DNA of 64,000 nt from the NCBI RefSeq assembly GCF_012927325.1, contig NZ_JABBGI010000002.1:1-64000 (forward strand). Reading direction: 5' to 3'. A program made the position numbers and the translations under genes. Shown here one piece after another: positions 46,088 through 55,336 of the stretch; position 1 is the stretch's first letter; each line of letters begins with the position of its first letter. Origin of the DNA: Chryseobacterium antibioticum (GTDB lineage: Bacteria > Bacteroidota > Bacteroidia > Flavobacteriales > Weeksellaceae). The notes under the pieces were generated by a model that saw nothing but the letters and a program-made list of their open reading frames with translations, made no database searches and had not been told where the DNA came from.

Positions 46088-46681
46088 TTATTTCAAATTT
46101 TTCAGTTCGTTCAGTAATTGATTCTGTTGATTGATGAAATGTTCCAGACTGTCTGTTTTCAAAGGATGTGCATTCTGGTATTTTTCGATTTCAGGAAGCG
46201 TTTTCCTGATTTTAAAAGCAGTGTATTGATTGTTGATATCATCACTATTTTGATTTACTTTCGCAATCAGTTCTTTCACTTTGCTTATTTTAAGGTCATA
46301 TTGGTCAGAACTTACTTTAATTTCTTTTTCAAGCTGTTGTTTTAGAAGAGAATCTTTAATGGTTCCGGCCTGACTTTGTGCATCAAGATAAAAAGATTCG
46401 GATTTATGGAGGGTTTCAGCATAGAGTTCCAGAACCTTTCTGTTTTCATCATTAAGTTTTACCAGCTTGTCGTCCAGAGTCTTCAGGCTTTTATCATTTT
46501 TGATCAGTTCAGAATAAATTTGATCGATCATATTATTTTTACGGTAGCTTTTCAAAGAACCTGAAACAGATGATTCTGCGTTATCAACTGCATTTTCTAC
46601 AAGCGGAGCATTTCGGGATTTGTTTTCTTTACAGGAAAGTATTGATAAGGCCAGTGCAGAAGCAAAAAGTATTTTTTTCAT
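46088..46681 (-). CDS. Coiled-coil lipoprotein of unknown function
   Basis: 197 aa. The lipobox (LALSILSC) gives a lipid anchor at about residue 17. After that, long helices rich in Lys/Glu/Gln (KLVKLNDENRKVLELYAETL, QQLEKEIKVSSDQYD) make a coiled-coil body. Not recognised as a named family. It heads the operon with the GNAT and monooxygenase genes. Confidence 0.7.
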   Translation of the reverse strand: MKKILFASALALSILSCKENKSRNAPLVENAVDNAESSVSGSLKSYRKNNMIDQIYSELIKNDKSLKTLDDKLVKLNDENRKVLELYAETLHKSESFYLDAQSQAGTIKDSLLKQQLEKEIKVSSDQYDLKISKVKELIAKVNQNSDDINNQYTAFKIRKTLPEIEKYQNAHPLKTDSLEHFINQQNQLLNELKNLK

Positions 46682-46909
46682 AAGTTTTAGATTGGTTTTT
46701 TATTTCTTATTAGTTGAAGATAATCTAAAAAATGTTACACCCTTTATACAACCGAATGCAAATCGAAGTTTTTGTTTTTGAAATTTAAAGTGATCTTAAA
46801 ATTTCCCAAGCCTGTAGCTCCCTTTATTTCGAGATATCTTAATGTCTATTTTTAGAAAAAGTTTTAAATAACAATGTGAAATTTTTCGAACTATTCATAG
46901 ATACAAAAA

Positions 46910-46939
46910 TAAAAAAACGGAGCCTGAAAACAGACTCCG
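46910..46939 (-). terminator. Terminator of rpoD
   Basis: CGGAGTCTG, loop TTTT, CAGGCTCCG, then T7 on the minus strand, 24 bases past the rpoD stop. Confidence 0.9.
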
Positions 46940-46962
46940 CATACATTGTTTTGCGCTAAAAT

Positions 46963-47829
46963 TTATTTACCTAAATAAGATTTCAAAATCTTACTTCTGG
47001 TATTGTGCTTCAATCTCTTAATCGCTTTTTCTTTGATCTGACGGACTCTCTCTCTTGTAAGATCAAAAGTTTCGCCGATTTCTTCCAAAGTCATCGGGTG
47101 TTTTCCGTTCAATCCGAAGTATAATCTTACCAGATCAGCCTCTCTTGGAGTCAAAGTATTCAATGCTCTTTCAATCTCAATTTGAAGAGATTCAAGCATC
47201 AAATCTTTATCCGGACTTGGAGATTCTCCTGAACGCAATACGTCATAAAGATTAGAATCTTCACCTTCTACTAAAGGTGCATCCATGGACAGGTGTCTTC
47301 CGGAGTTTTTCATAGATTCTTTAATATCTTCCTCACTCATGTCAAGAACTTCAGCCAATTCTTCCGGAGAAGGGGGTCTTTCATTTTCCTGCTCAAGGTG
47401 AGCGTATGCCTTATTAATTTTATTGATGGAGCCGATTTTATTCAACGGAAGCCTTACAATTCTTGACTGCTCAGCTAAAGCTTGTAAAATTGACTGACGA
47501 ATCCACCAAACCGCATAAGAGATAAATTTGAAACCTCTAGTTTCATCGTACCTTTTTGCCGCTTTCATCAATCCTAAATTACCTTCATTAATTAAATCGG
47601 GTAAAGAAAGACCTTGATTTTGGTATTGTTTAGATACAGAAACTACGAAACGAAGGTTGGCTTTGATTAATTTCTCAAGTGCAGCTCTGTCGCCCGCACG
47701 TATTTTCTGTGCCAAATCTACTTCTTCGTCCGCAGTGATCAGTTCCACTTTACCAATTTCCTGCAAATACTTGTCTAATGAAGCAGTTTCCCTGTTGGTT
47801 ACCTGCTTAGTGATTTTTAATTGTCTCAT
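46963..47829 (-). CDS. rpoD: Primary sigma factor RpoD (SigA-type)
   Basis: 288 aa. Short primary sigma of the Bacteroidota: regions 1.2-4 without the long 1.1. Region 2 includes [20 protein letters not shown], the [18 protein letters not shown] and [15 protein letters not shown] motifs; region 3 starts [15 protein letters not shown]; region 4.2 is [20 protein letters not shown]. It recognises TTG / TAnnTTTG promoters such as those reported in this window. It is followed by a hairpin terminator and preceded by an unrelated small gene. No consensus promoter was identified. Confidence 0.95.
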   Translation of the reverse strand: MRQLKITKQVTNRETASLDKYLQEIGKVELITADEEVDLAQKIRAGDRAALEKLIKANLRFVVSVSKQYQNQGLSLPDLINEGNLGLMKAAKRYDETRGFKFISYAVWWIRQSILQALAEQSRIVRLPLNKIGSINKINKAYAHLEQENERPPSPEELAEVLDMSEEDIKESMKNSGRHLSMDAPLVEGEDSNLYDVLRSGESPSPDKDLMLESLQIEIERALNTLTPREADLVRLYFGLNGKHPMTLEEIGETFDLTRERVRQIKEKAIKRLKHNTRSKILKSYLGK

Positions 47830-47981
47830 CTATTATTATCCTCAAAAAAGAGTTACTATATATTATACGTATGAAGGGGTAAAAAGGTTACACCAGTTTT
47901 AATTATTTTTTAAATTTAAGGTAAGTTGTATATAACACTCGATAATTTCAGAGAGCTCACATTTGTTCAAGAATTTTAATG

Positions 47982-48506
47982 TTAGGAGTTTACTTTTACA
48001 TTGTTGTCAAAAGCAAAATCATATAAAACTTTACAAAATGGTAATAAAAAAATCTCTACAATCCATTCGTTTTTTCCTTTATTACCAATCAATTGAAGAC
48101 TTGGCATATAAGAAGGTTTAGCAGTATGATGTCTTATATCATGTCCAACATAATCTGCGTGGATTATTTTATTTACTGCTTCTCTGGGTGAATTGAATTC
48201 AACATTATCAATAATTCCCATCATTTCAATATCACTATAGGAGCTCAAATCCTTTCCTTTATTTTTTTTAATAGAATCATCAAGAACACGAGTATGTATA
48301 GCTATTTCTAAAATTAATTTTGAAAATTCTTCTTCAAAAAAATGGGAGTAATCTTGGAATATTTTAGAAGTTTTAAAATCTTCAATAAAGCTATCATTAT
48401 CATCAAGAATAGCAGAAAATCCATTAAATAAGTTAAGCAAACGGAACAGGTTTTTTCTTAATTCGTAAGTATTTATATAATGTTTCTCTTGTTTTGGTAA
48501 TTCCAT
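47982..48506 (-). CDS. Hypothetical protein, possibly HEPN-like
   Basis: 174 aa, all helical by look, no signal peptide or membrane segment. The middle phrase SPREAVNKIIHADYVGHD is similar to RealNKIIHA-like strings I know from small uncharacterised helical proteins; a HEPN-type relation is a guess and no R-x4-6-H active site is certain. The gene is visibly AT-rich and alone between rpoD and the nuclease gene, which may suggest acquisition. ATG at 48506. Confidence 0.5.
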   Translation of the reverse strand: MELPKQEKHYINTYELRKNLFRLLNLFNGFSAILDDNDSFIEDFKTSKIFQDYSHFFEEEFSKLILEIAIHTRVLDDSIKKNKGKDLSSYSDIEMMGIIDNVEFNSPREAVNKIIHADYVGHDIRHHTAKPSYMPSLQLIGNKGKNEWIVEIFLLPFCKVLYDFAFDNNVKVNS

Positions 48507-48558
48507 TATCTATCTATTTGTAAATTTCAATATAAGAAATAAAAATGTTTTAATAGAA

Positions 48559-48588
48559 TAAAAAAGCGAAACCAAAGTCCCGCTTTTA
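48559..48588 (-). terminator. Terminator of the S1/P1 nuclease gene
   Basis: AAAAAGCG (48561-48568) pairs with CGCTTTTAT (48581-48589), loop of 12 bases; T run on the minus strand. Confidence 0.6.
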
Positions 48589-48691
48589 TAGTGAAGAATG
48601 AATAATTAAAAATTAAAAATTCTTTTTATCGTTTAAATTGTTAATCAGGAACCAGTAACTTAATTAACGAGCAACCGGAAACCCACAATCA

Positions 48692-49483
48692 TTAAAACAA
48701 TTCGTTCAATAATTTTGCCAGTCTAAGACCTCCGTAAAGAAGCTGTCTTTCAAGGGTTTCATTGAATTTGTACTGATAATCGTACGATAATTTTGAATCG
48801 TTTGGAGTCTGTGCATAGATCTTATTGGCGATTTTGTGAGAATCATACAACCAGTCTTCTACAGTTCCAGCCTGAATCTGTGCCACTTCATCCTTAGATT
48901 TAATGTCCAGAAGTTTTGCATATTCTGTGTAGCTGTATTTCTGAGAATCTACCAGTTTTCCGTCCCATACAGAGTGAAGATTGGTTTTATCGCCGAAATA
49001 AGTAACATTGATTTTGTTTCCACCAAGATCTTCAGCTCTTCCTACGTGAAGAGGCTGGGAAAGGTCTCCCATAATATGAATAAGAAAGATCAGGGCAATT
49101 TTTCTGTCTTTTTCAGATGTTTTCTCGTCTTTGATCTGGCTGGACAAAGTGTTCACCTGTGTATAAAGACTTGGACCTGCCTGCATTTTCAGGTTTTGGT
49201 CAAAAGCTTTAAAATCTGCCTGTGGATCAATGTTTACGTAATGCCATGATGAAGCCTGCTTCCATGCACCGGTGGTATCAGATTTGATAAAATCTGGCCA
49301 GTTTGCCCAATAAGCAAGACGTTCTTTACCCATTATTTTTTTGATCTCTCTCCTTGCTTTACCCGAAAGATGGTTTTCTGCGATCTCTGCGATCACACGG
49401 TGTCCCGTTAAGCCCCATGCAAAAGAGTAAAGTGAAGATGAAATGAATGCTAAAATTAGAATTTTAGAATAAATACTTTTCAT
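48692..49483 (-). CDS. S1/P1 nuclease
   Basis: 263 aa secreted zinc nuclease. The signal peptide ends ...YSFA, leaving the mature N-terminal Trp (WGLTGHRVIAEIAENHL), which in this family is itself a Zn ligand. Other ligands: NWPDFIKSD, SSWHYVNID, HIMGDLSQPLHVG (three His/Asp), and WDGKLVDS. It degrades single-stranded DNA and RNA and removes 3' phosphates. The start MKSIYSKILIL at 49483 is used because the 19 upstream residues break the signal peptide; a TATCTTTG box lies upstream. Confidence 0.92.
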   Translation of the reverse strand: MKSIYSKILILAFISSSLYSFAWGLTGHRVIAEIAENHLSGKARREIKKIMGKERLAYWANWPDFIKSDTTGAWKQASSWHYVNIDPQADFKAFDQNLKMQAGPSLYTQVNTLSSQIKDEKTSEKDRKIALIFLIHIMGDLSQPLHVGRAEDLGGNKINVTYFGDKTNLHSVWDGKLVDSQKYSYTEYAKLLDIKSKDEVAQIQAGTVEDWLYDSHKIANKIYAQTPNDSKLSYDYQYKFNETLERQLLYGGLRLAKLLNELF

Positions 49484-49506
49484 TATAAATAACATTTTAC
49501 AAGCTG

Positions 49507-49514
49507 CAAAGATA
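49507..49514 (-). promoter_or_regulatory. Probable -7 element of the nuclease promoter
   Basis: Minus strand TATCTTTG, 24 bases upstream of the start. The nearest TTG is 23 bases away, slightly long. Confidence 0.5.
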
Positions 49515-49858
49515 CGGTCCGGTTTCCGAACCTCCATCAATTATAATTAATTTCTTATTCCAGATGTGTTAATAAAACTTAATCTAAATAAAGGGAACCC
49601 GGTATAAAATTCTCCGAAATCCGAAAATTAAAAGGATATGCATTATAAATATCTATGTCTCAAGGAGAAGCTTTGATATTAAAATTTTGATCTTTAAACT
49701 TGGAAAAACGCTGTATTACCGTATTTTCACGGAATTTGTCATATAGTATCCCCATTAATGTTAATAAATTAGTACTTTTAAACTAAAATTATTGGTAAAT
49801 TATTTTTTCAAACTTATGAGATATATTATCTTTACAAGTCATAATCACAGGAAACACT
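49515..49858. other. Divergent intergenic region, nuclease / tssG
   Basis: About 340 AT-rich bases. TATCTTTA at 49827-49834 is a one-mismatch match to TAnnTTTG near tssG. No gene or RNA was recognised in the rest. Confidence 0.4.
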
Positions 49859-50800
49859 ATGTATGAGAATAATATTGTAGACATGTATTACAATAAACTG
49901 CAGACCGACTTCAAAGCTGAAGCCGTGGCGGTGAATCTTTTGAAATATCAGCGTGCGGTAAGTAATATATTTATAGAGCGGATCGGGATCAATGACCGTG
50001 CTTACCTGAAGGATATCAAAAGTATCTCGAGCAGTTATTTAGGATTTGATGAAGAAGTCTTTACGATAGAAACGTATAGAGAGGGTATTTATGACTATCT
50101 CCCGGAAGGGCTGTTTCATCCGCCGTCTTTGGGAGCTTCCAGAAAAAATGTGGATACAGTCGTTCGTGAGATCCGTAAACAGAAAAGAGTAGAAGAAGAT
50201 GCCCGGAAGTTTTTCCGTCCTTTTGAACTTGAAGTTTTTTTTACAGAAATCAGTTCTCTGCTTAAAGAATCCGAGTTTGATATTTCAAGCAGTACAGATA
50301 CGCTTTTGGAAACCGTGAGCGAGCTCTGGCCTCTTATTAAAATGCTTGACGAACAGAATGCTTATATTTTTATCTATATTTTGCCTTTTTTCCATCAGAT
50401 CAGAGGCAATAAGAGATGGTTTGAAAGATGTATGACGGCTTTTCTGCAGGTACCAGTAGAAGTTACTTTTGCACCGAATATTATCGATAGAATAGAAAGG
50501 AATGACGATTCTATGTTATTGGGGAACTCAAAATTAGGGGTTACCTATATTCCAAGCGGAAAACATATGGACGGACAGCGGAACTGGGTGGTAAATATTG
50601 GCCCCATTCCTTATGCGGACATGAAAAAATATATTTCAGGAAGTCCGTTCAGAAATGTTTTGCAGGCTTTATATGATTATTTTCTTCCTGTAACGGTAGA
50701 CGTGGAAGAAAATTTTGTTACAGAAAAAGAAGAATATTCATTCAGTCTGGAAGATGATGAAAGAAATGCCAGCCGTCTCGGATACTCTACATTTCTGTAA
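49859..50800 (+). CDS. tssG: T6SS baseplate subunit TssG
   Basis: 313 aa soluble protein. It is not similar to enzymes; the C-terminal part (residues about 225-285: LGVTYIPSGKHMDGQRNWVV, then GPIPYADMKKYISGSPFRN) follows the TssG pattern (GxR-dxxxxFrlxxGPlxxxxyxxflP). TssG forms the wedge with TssF and TssE in the baseplate of the type VI secretion system. It starts a three-gene unit tssG-tssN-tssK. No tssF gene is present within the window. Confidence 0.7.
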   Translation: MYENNIVDMYYNKLQTDFKAEAVAVNLLKYQRAVSNIFIERIGINDRAYLKDIKSISSSYLGFDEEVFTIETYREGIYDYLPEGLFHPPSLGASRKNVDTVVREIRKQKRVEEDARKFFRPFELEVFFTEISSLLKESEFDISSSTDTLLETVSELWPLIKMLDEQNAYIFIYILPFFHQIRGNKRWFERCMTAFLQVPVEVTFAPNIIDRIERNDDSMLLGNSKLGVTYIPSGKHMDGQRNWVVNIGPIPYADMKKYISGSPFRNVLQALYDYFLPVTVDVEENFVTEKEEYSFSLEDDERNASRLGYSTFL

Positions 50801-50854
50801 AATAATTTATTATATTTACAACGACCAACCAAGTATAAATTTGAAAAGAAACTA

Positions 50855-51757
50855 ATGGAAATTTCTTCAGTAAAAGGTATTTTTTTAAGGTATATTTTAA
50901 TGCCTTTAATCGCGGTAATTATGATGTTTATTTTGGGCGTGCTCAGAAGAAACAAACCTGCGATCAAAATTAAAGTAATTATTATATATGTTCTTCTCTG
51001 CAGTCTGTGTCTGGCTCTGCCCGGGATTTTTGGTTTTGCCGGAAATCTTTTTAATCCTTACTGGTACCTTATTGCACAGGTTTTCTATCTTATTTTTGGG
51101 ATTATTCATGTTAATTTACTGCACAGATATTTCAGAAAACATATTGATTCAGTAGGAATGAGTATTTTGTTTGAATCCATACTTTCATTGACTTGTATTG
51201 CTTTTGGCGGATTTTTATTTACCCTGATTTTTAACTGGATAAGCAAAGGAGCGGGATATGCTGTAATGGCTGCCACAAGTATGGTGATCTTCGTTGTTCC
51301 CATGGTATTTTATTACTGTTATGTTCAGTTTATCAGTATTCCTTTTGACATCTATAAGACATGGAGATATTCTCCTGATCAGAGATTGCCTGATTTTGAA
51401 GGGGTTGATTTTGACAGGTTGATGGTATTGAATGTTGAATTAAGCAAAAATCTGGAAGATACAAACAGATTTAGAATCAAAGCTAAAACACTGCCGACCG
51501 GAGTAACATTCGGGGATTGGTTCTATAGAGTAGTGGACGATTATAACCATAAAAACCCAAACTCTATCATCCATCTTTCCGATATAGAAAAAGAACCTTA
51601 TTACTGGATTTTTTACACCAAAAAATCATTTTTCAGTTTTAGAAAATATATTGATTTCGACCATGATATCTCTACCAACAGCATTTCCGAAAATGAAGTC
51701 GTGATCTGCAAAAGAGTGATTCAGCATGAGGAAGAAGGAGTATTGAAAAAATCATAA
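50855..51757 (+). CDS. tssN: T6SS protein TssN (Bacteroidota-specific membrane component)
   Basis: 300 aa. Five or six hydrophobic segments (about 9-30, 38-60, 66-88, 100-128 and 135-162) and a soluble C-terminal domain of about 130 residues (TWRYSPDQRLPDFEGVDFDR, YYWIFYTKKSFFSFRKY). This topology is that of TssN in T6SS subtype iii, which lacks the TssJLM complex. It sits between tssG (54 bases) and tssK (27 bases), which is the main support. Confidence 0.72.
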   Translation: MEISSVKGIFLRYILMPLIAVIMMFILGVLRRNKPAIKIKVIIIYVLLCSLCLALPGIFGFAGNLFNPYWYLIAQVFYLIFGIIHVNLLHRYFRKHIDSVGMSILFESILSLTCIAFGGFLFTLIFNWISKGAGYAVMAATSMVIFVVPMVFYYCYVQFISIPFDIYKTWRYSPDQRLPDFEGVDFDRLMVLNVELSKNLEDTNRFRIKAKTLPTGVTFGDWFYRVVDDYNHKNPNSIIHLSDIEKEPYYWIFYTKKSFFSFRKYIDFDHDISTNSISENEVVICKRVIQHEEEGVLKKS

Positions 51758-51784
51758 CCACACAAAATTTAAAAAGTATTACAT

Positions 51785-52924
51785 ATGATACAGCCTATTA
51801 AACATTTTGCGATCAATTGGGTTGATGGGATGAAAGTTTCCCAGAGACACCTTAATGATCAGGACAATTTTTTAATTGATACGATCAGAGATTCCAGTTC
51901 ACTTGGGATCAACACATATAATTATGGTCTTCTGCCTATTTCTAACGAATTTACAGATAAAACAATTTTTGATGTTCATAATACCGCAACCAATGATGTG
52001 CAGCTTGTTATCAAAAGATGCAGCGCGATTACCATGGCGGGGTACCGTATAGATTTAAGTGATAGGAGAGTCAGTGTGAAATCTTTGGCAAAATCTATGG
52101 CCGAAGAACAGGCAGATGGAGAGTACTATATTCTTATCTCTGTGAATCCTTTTGATAAGGTGCCTTTTGGAGATATTGACCCTGAGGAAATTCCACCCCG
52201 TCATCCAAATGCACAGCCCAATCACCACATCGAGCTGCTTCCCGTTACTTCACTGAACAGCAGCTATTCCGGAGGGAATTACCTGATTATCGGAAAAGTA
52301 GATTTAAAAGCGAATATTGCCCAGGTAGATTCTAATTTTATTCCGCCGTGTACCTCAATTCAGAGCCATCCTGTTTTGATCGATTACTACAGCAGCTATG
52401 CAAAATCTATAGGAAACCTGCAGCAGTATGCTTTTAAGATCATTCAAAAAGCATCTCATAAAAACCAGAATACGGCATTGGCTCAAAACGTTAAATTCCT
52501 TTGTACTACTCTGGTGAATACGTTTGGAGATATGTATTTCCAGTTCAGAAATATTATTCCGTGGCAGCCGCCTGTATTTTTAATTGAATCATTTGCAAAA
52601 CTGGCGCTTCATCTTTATAATTCTACCCAGCTTCTGGTACCTGCCGAACTGGAAGAAATGCTGAATTATAGTTTGGAATGGAGCGAGATTGCACCCCATA
52701 CATTACTGAACCAGCTTTCTATTGTGGCGGAAACCAATTACGACCACCACAATTGCGGAGAACCATTGCTGTATATCCAGCAGATGCTTCGCAGCCTGGA
52801 AATCATTTTCTCCAAGTTGAGCGAGCTTGACTACATCGGTCAGAGAAAAGAAAATATCATCGTTAACGAACAGGAAGTTTCTTCAAATACCAATCCGAAG
52901 AGAGGCTGGAGCGTTTTAGATTAA
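51785..52924 (+). CDS. tssK: T6SS baseplate subunit TssK
   Basis: 379 aa. The start is a TssK-like shoulder: NWVDGMKVSQRHLNDQDNFL, matching the WxEGMxLxPQHFQQQD pattern of the family, followed by NTYNYGLLPI. The C-terminal helical part contains PPVFLIESFAKLALHLYN. TssK connects the baseplate with the membrane complex. Last gene of the unit; a terminator follows 20 bases after the stop. Confidence 0.75.
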   Translation: MIQPIKHFAINWVDGMKVSQRHLNDQDNFLIDTIRDSSSLGINTYNYGLLPISNEFTDKTIFDVHNTATNDVQLVIKRCSAITMAGYRIDLSDRRVSVKSLAKSMAEEQADGEYYILISVNPFDKVPFGDIDPEEIPPRHPNAQPNHHIELLPVTSLNSSYSGGNYLIIGKVDLKANIAQVDSNFIPPCTSIQSHPVLIDYYSSYAKSIGNLQQYAFKIIQKASHKNQNTALAQNVKFLCTTLVNTFGDMYFQFRNIIPWQPPVFLIESFAKLALHLYNSTQLLVPAELEEMLNYSLEWSEIAPHTLLNQLSIVAETNYDHHNCGEPLLYIQQMLRSLEIIFSKLSELDYIGQRKENIIVNEQEVSSNTNPKRGWSVLD

Positions 52925-52944
52925 TGAAAACAATGAATAATATC

Positions 52945-52976
52945 AATCCCGGACTTCAATTTTCGGGATTTTTTTA
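52945..52976 (+). terminator. Terminator after tssK
   Basis: AATCCCG (52945-52951) pairs with CGGGATT (52964-52970), then T run. It shows that the T6SS unit ends with tssK. Confidence 0.85.
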
Positions 52977-53014
52977 TGTAAAAAAACTATTAGTATAGAA
53001 TATTGTTGGGATCC

Positions 53015-53039
53015 GGTGGCTTCGAGAATCTTAGCCACC
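53015..53039. other. Hairpin near the end of the DtxR gene
   Basis: GGTGGCT pairs with AGCCACC across 11 bases, between tssK and the DtxR gene. There is no adjoining T run, so termination is uncertain. Confidence 0.35.
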
Positions 53040-53075
53040 AGATTGGAGTTTTTGACATATATGATGCCCTGTTTT

Positions 53076-53729
53076 TTACTTTTTTACCAATATAATTTCA
53101 GTGGCTTTTCTGCTGATCACTTCTTTATTGTTACCAATTTCTATGGTCATTGATTTATCAAATTCTTCAATTTTAATAACCTTGATTCTGGTATTCAGAA
53201 GCAGTTTTCTTTCATTTAAATAACTTAAGAAACCATCATCAGAAACGGTAACAGAAGCAAAGGTTACGGTTTCTCCAGCTGTGCAGGCGCTCAGTTTCTG
53301 AAGATCCTGTGCAATAATATTTCCGTCTTTGTCAGGAATAGGTTCTCCGTGGGGATCAAATTTGGGGTAATCCAGGATCTCATCCATCTTATCAAAGAAG
53401 ACCTGTGAATGTACATGTTCCAGCTGTTCTGCAATTTCGTGAACATTTTCCCAGCCGAAGTTCATTTTTTTTACAAGAAACATCTCAGTAAGTCTGTGTT
53501 TACGGACTACTAATGCAGCTTCGCGTTTTCCACTTTCTGTAACCCCCAAAGGTTTGTAGGTTTCGTAGATAACCCATTTTTTGTCGGCAAACTTTTTCAT
53601 CATGTTATTGACACTCGGCATTTTAACGCCTAAAAATTTGCTAAGCTCATTGATCGTCACTTTCCCTTCATTGTCAACTAAATGAAACAAAGCTTTCAGA
53701 TAATTTTCTTCTGTTAATGTCGTTTTCAA
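53076..53729 (-). CDS. DtxR/MntR family metal-dependent regulator
   Basis: 217 aa. N-terminal winged helix (TEENYLKALFHLVDNEGKVTINELSKFLGVKMPSVNNMM), a metal/dimerisation domain (HRLTEMFLVKKM, HEIAEQLEHVHSQVFFDKMDEIL) with the usual His/Glu/Cys-like ligands, and an SH3-like C-terminal domain (about 150-215, as in DtxR/IdeR/MntR). It senses Mn or Fe and represses uptake genes. An inverted repeat covers its own promoter, which suggests autoregulation. Divergent from the threonine aldolase gene. Confidence 0.88.
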   Translation of the reverse strand: MKTTLTEENYLKALFHLVDNEGKVTINELSKFLGVKMPSVNNMMKKFADKKWVIYETYKPLGVTESGKREAALVVRKHRLTEMFLVKKMNFGWENVHEIAEQLEHVHSQVFFDKMDEILDYPKFDPHGEPIPDKDGNIIAQDLQKLSACTAGETVTFASVTVSDDGFLSYLNERKLLLNTRIKVIKIEEFDKSMTIEIGNNKEVISRKATEIILVKK

Positions 53730-53731
53730 AA

Positions 53732-53761
53732 TGTTAGATGATTTTCAATACAAATCTAACA
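53732..53761 (-). promoter_or_regulatory. Inverted repeat / operator over the DtxR promoter
   Basis: TGTTAGAT (53732-53739) and ATCTAACA (53754-53761), 14 bases apart. On the minus strand the outer arm is overlapped by the box TAGATTTG (53758-53751), which matches the -7 consensus. Likely site of binding for the regulator itself or another repressor. Confidence 0.55.
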
Positions 53762-53814
53762 AAATATTATGTAAAATTAGGGCTTGTTATTTTAACTTTT
53801 TTTAATTTTACTCT

Positions 53815-54849
53815 ATGAAATTTTCATTTAAAAACGACTATTCTGAGGGATGCCACCCGAATATTCTACAAGCACTTGTACAATCGAATTTTGAGCAACA
53901 AGCCGGATATGGAGAAGATGAATATTCTCTGCAGGCCAAAAAACTGATTAAAGAGAAAATTAAAAAACCAGATTCTGAAATTTATTTGGTTTCCGGAGGA
54001 ACGCAGGCCAATCTTATTGTGATCTCTGCGATCCTGAGGCCTTATCAATGTGTCATATCTGCAGCACCAGGCCATATTTTAAATAATGAAACAGGAGCTA
54101 TTGAAGCTACGGGACACAAAGTTTTAAGTATTGATACCCAGGACGGGAAACTGAGACCTTCTGATATTATTCCTGTTTTGGAAAGCCATGGTAATATTCC
54201 GCATCAGGTTATGCCGAAGCTGGTGTATATATCAAATTCTACAGAACTGGGAACCGTTTATCTGGCTCAGGAACTGGAAGAACTTTCAGAATTTTGCCGT
54301 CAAAAGGGGCTGTATCTGTTTATGGATGGCGCCAGATTAGGACACGGACTGACTTGTGAAATCAATGATCTTACGCTTGAAAGAGTAGCGGAACTGACGG
54401 ATATTTTTTATCTGGGCGGGACCAAGAACGGCGCATTGATAGGAGAGGCTATTGTGATTAATAATAAAGAGTTACAGCCGGATTTTGCATTTAATATTAA
54501 ACAGAAAGGTGCCTTACTCGCCAAGGGAAGACTTCTTGGAATCCAGTTTATGGAGCTGATGAAAGATGACCTGTATTTTGATCTTGCCAAACATGCGAAT
54601 GTTCAGGCTATGAAAATCAAAAATGCGATGACGGAAAGGGGAGTGCAGTTTCTGTCTGATACTTATACCAATCAGATTTTTCCAATTATCAGCAATGAAC
54701 TAATTGAAATTTTGTTACAACATTTTGAATTTTTCGTGTGGAAGAAAATTGATGAGAAATCTTCTGCCATCCGCCTTATCACTTCATGGAATACGGGTGA
54801 TGAAGCGGTAGAACGTTTTATAGAGATCATTAAAAAAGAACTTCAGTAA
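53815..54849 (+). CDS. Threonine aldolase family PLP enzyme
   Basis: 344 aa fold-type I enzyme of the low-specificity L-threonine aldolase group (LtaE-like). The start FSFKNDYSEGCHPNILQAL, the Asp in LYLFMDGARLGHGL, and the PLP lysine in FYLGGTKNGALIGEA are typical. It splits threonine or other beta-hydroxy amino acids to glycine and an aldehyde. The ATG at 53815 is 85 bases from the divergent DtxR gene. A hairpin follows the stop. Confidence 0.92.
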   Translation: MKFSFKNDYSEGCHPNILQALVQSNFEQQAGYGEDEYSLQAKKLIKEKIKKPDSEIYLVSGGTQANLIVISAILRPYQCVISAAPGHILNNETGAIEATGHKVLSIDTQDGKLRPSDIIPVLESHGNIPHQVMPKLVYISNSTELGTVYLAQELEELSEFCRQKGLYLFMDGARLGHGLTCEINDLTLERVAELTDIFYLGGTKNGALIGEAIVINNKELQPDFAFNIKQKGALLAKGRLLGIQFMELMKDDLYFDLAKHANVQAMKIKNAMTERGVQFLSDTYTNQIFPIISNELIEILLQHFEFFVWKKIDEKSSAIRLITSWNTGDEAVERFIEIIKKELQ

Positions 54850-54859
54850 AATATAAAGA

Positions 54860-54905
54860 AAATGTGGCTTAGAGTTCCTAAGCCACATTTGTATTCTTTT
54901 TAATG
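54860..54905 (+). terminator. Terminator after the threonine aldolase gene
   Basis: AAATGTGGCTTAG, loop AGTTC, CTAAGCCACATTT, then a broken T run. The symmetric stem may also serve the convergent gene. Confidence 0.75.
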
Positions 54906-54919
54906 TTGATAGACCGTAA

Positions 54920-55240
54920 TTATTGGTCTTCAGCAAGTATTTTCTTTATTCCTTTAATGACTTCATTTTCAAGTCTTCTTATTTTCTCTTTTTTCATCAT
55001 CACATAAAGTCCGATAGGGAAAAACAGGATAAGAAAAAAAGTAGAATCCAGTTGAGTCTGTGTAGATATTTTTCCGGATTCCGGATGAGCATCTATTTTC
55101 ACGTTTCCTGTTAAAGTAAAACCGCTGGTCCGAACCTGCAATGCTCCAAAACTTGTCTGGATTTTGTATTTAGGAAATGTCTTCCTGAATCCTTCAATGA
55201 GTTCAGTTTTTGAAAAGGGTCTTACATTGATGTGCTGCAT
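54920..55240 (-). CDS. Small protein of unknown function with one membrane segment
   Basis: 106 aa from the ATG at 55240 (MQHINVRPFSKTELIEGFRK); a 23-codon upstream extension is unlikely. A hydrophobic stretch (FFLILFFPIGLYVMM, about residues 70-85) is followed by charged residues KKEKIRRLENEV. No family was recognised. It lies between two unrelated genes. Confidence 0.6.
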   Translation of the reverse strand: MQHINVRPFSKTELIEGFRKTFPKYKIQTSFGALQVRTSGFTLTGNVKIDAHPESGKISTQTQLDSTFFLILFFPIGLYVMMKKEKIRRLENEVIKGIKKILAEDQ

Positions 55241-55336
55241 GATTATTGATAGTTTTTTTGTTATAAGTGCGAAACTCTTAAATGGCAAATACCATGCAGA
55301 ATATTTCAAATAACAGAGAATAATATAATTTTTAGA

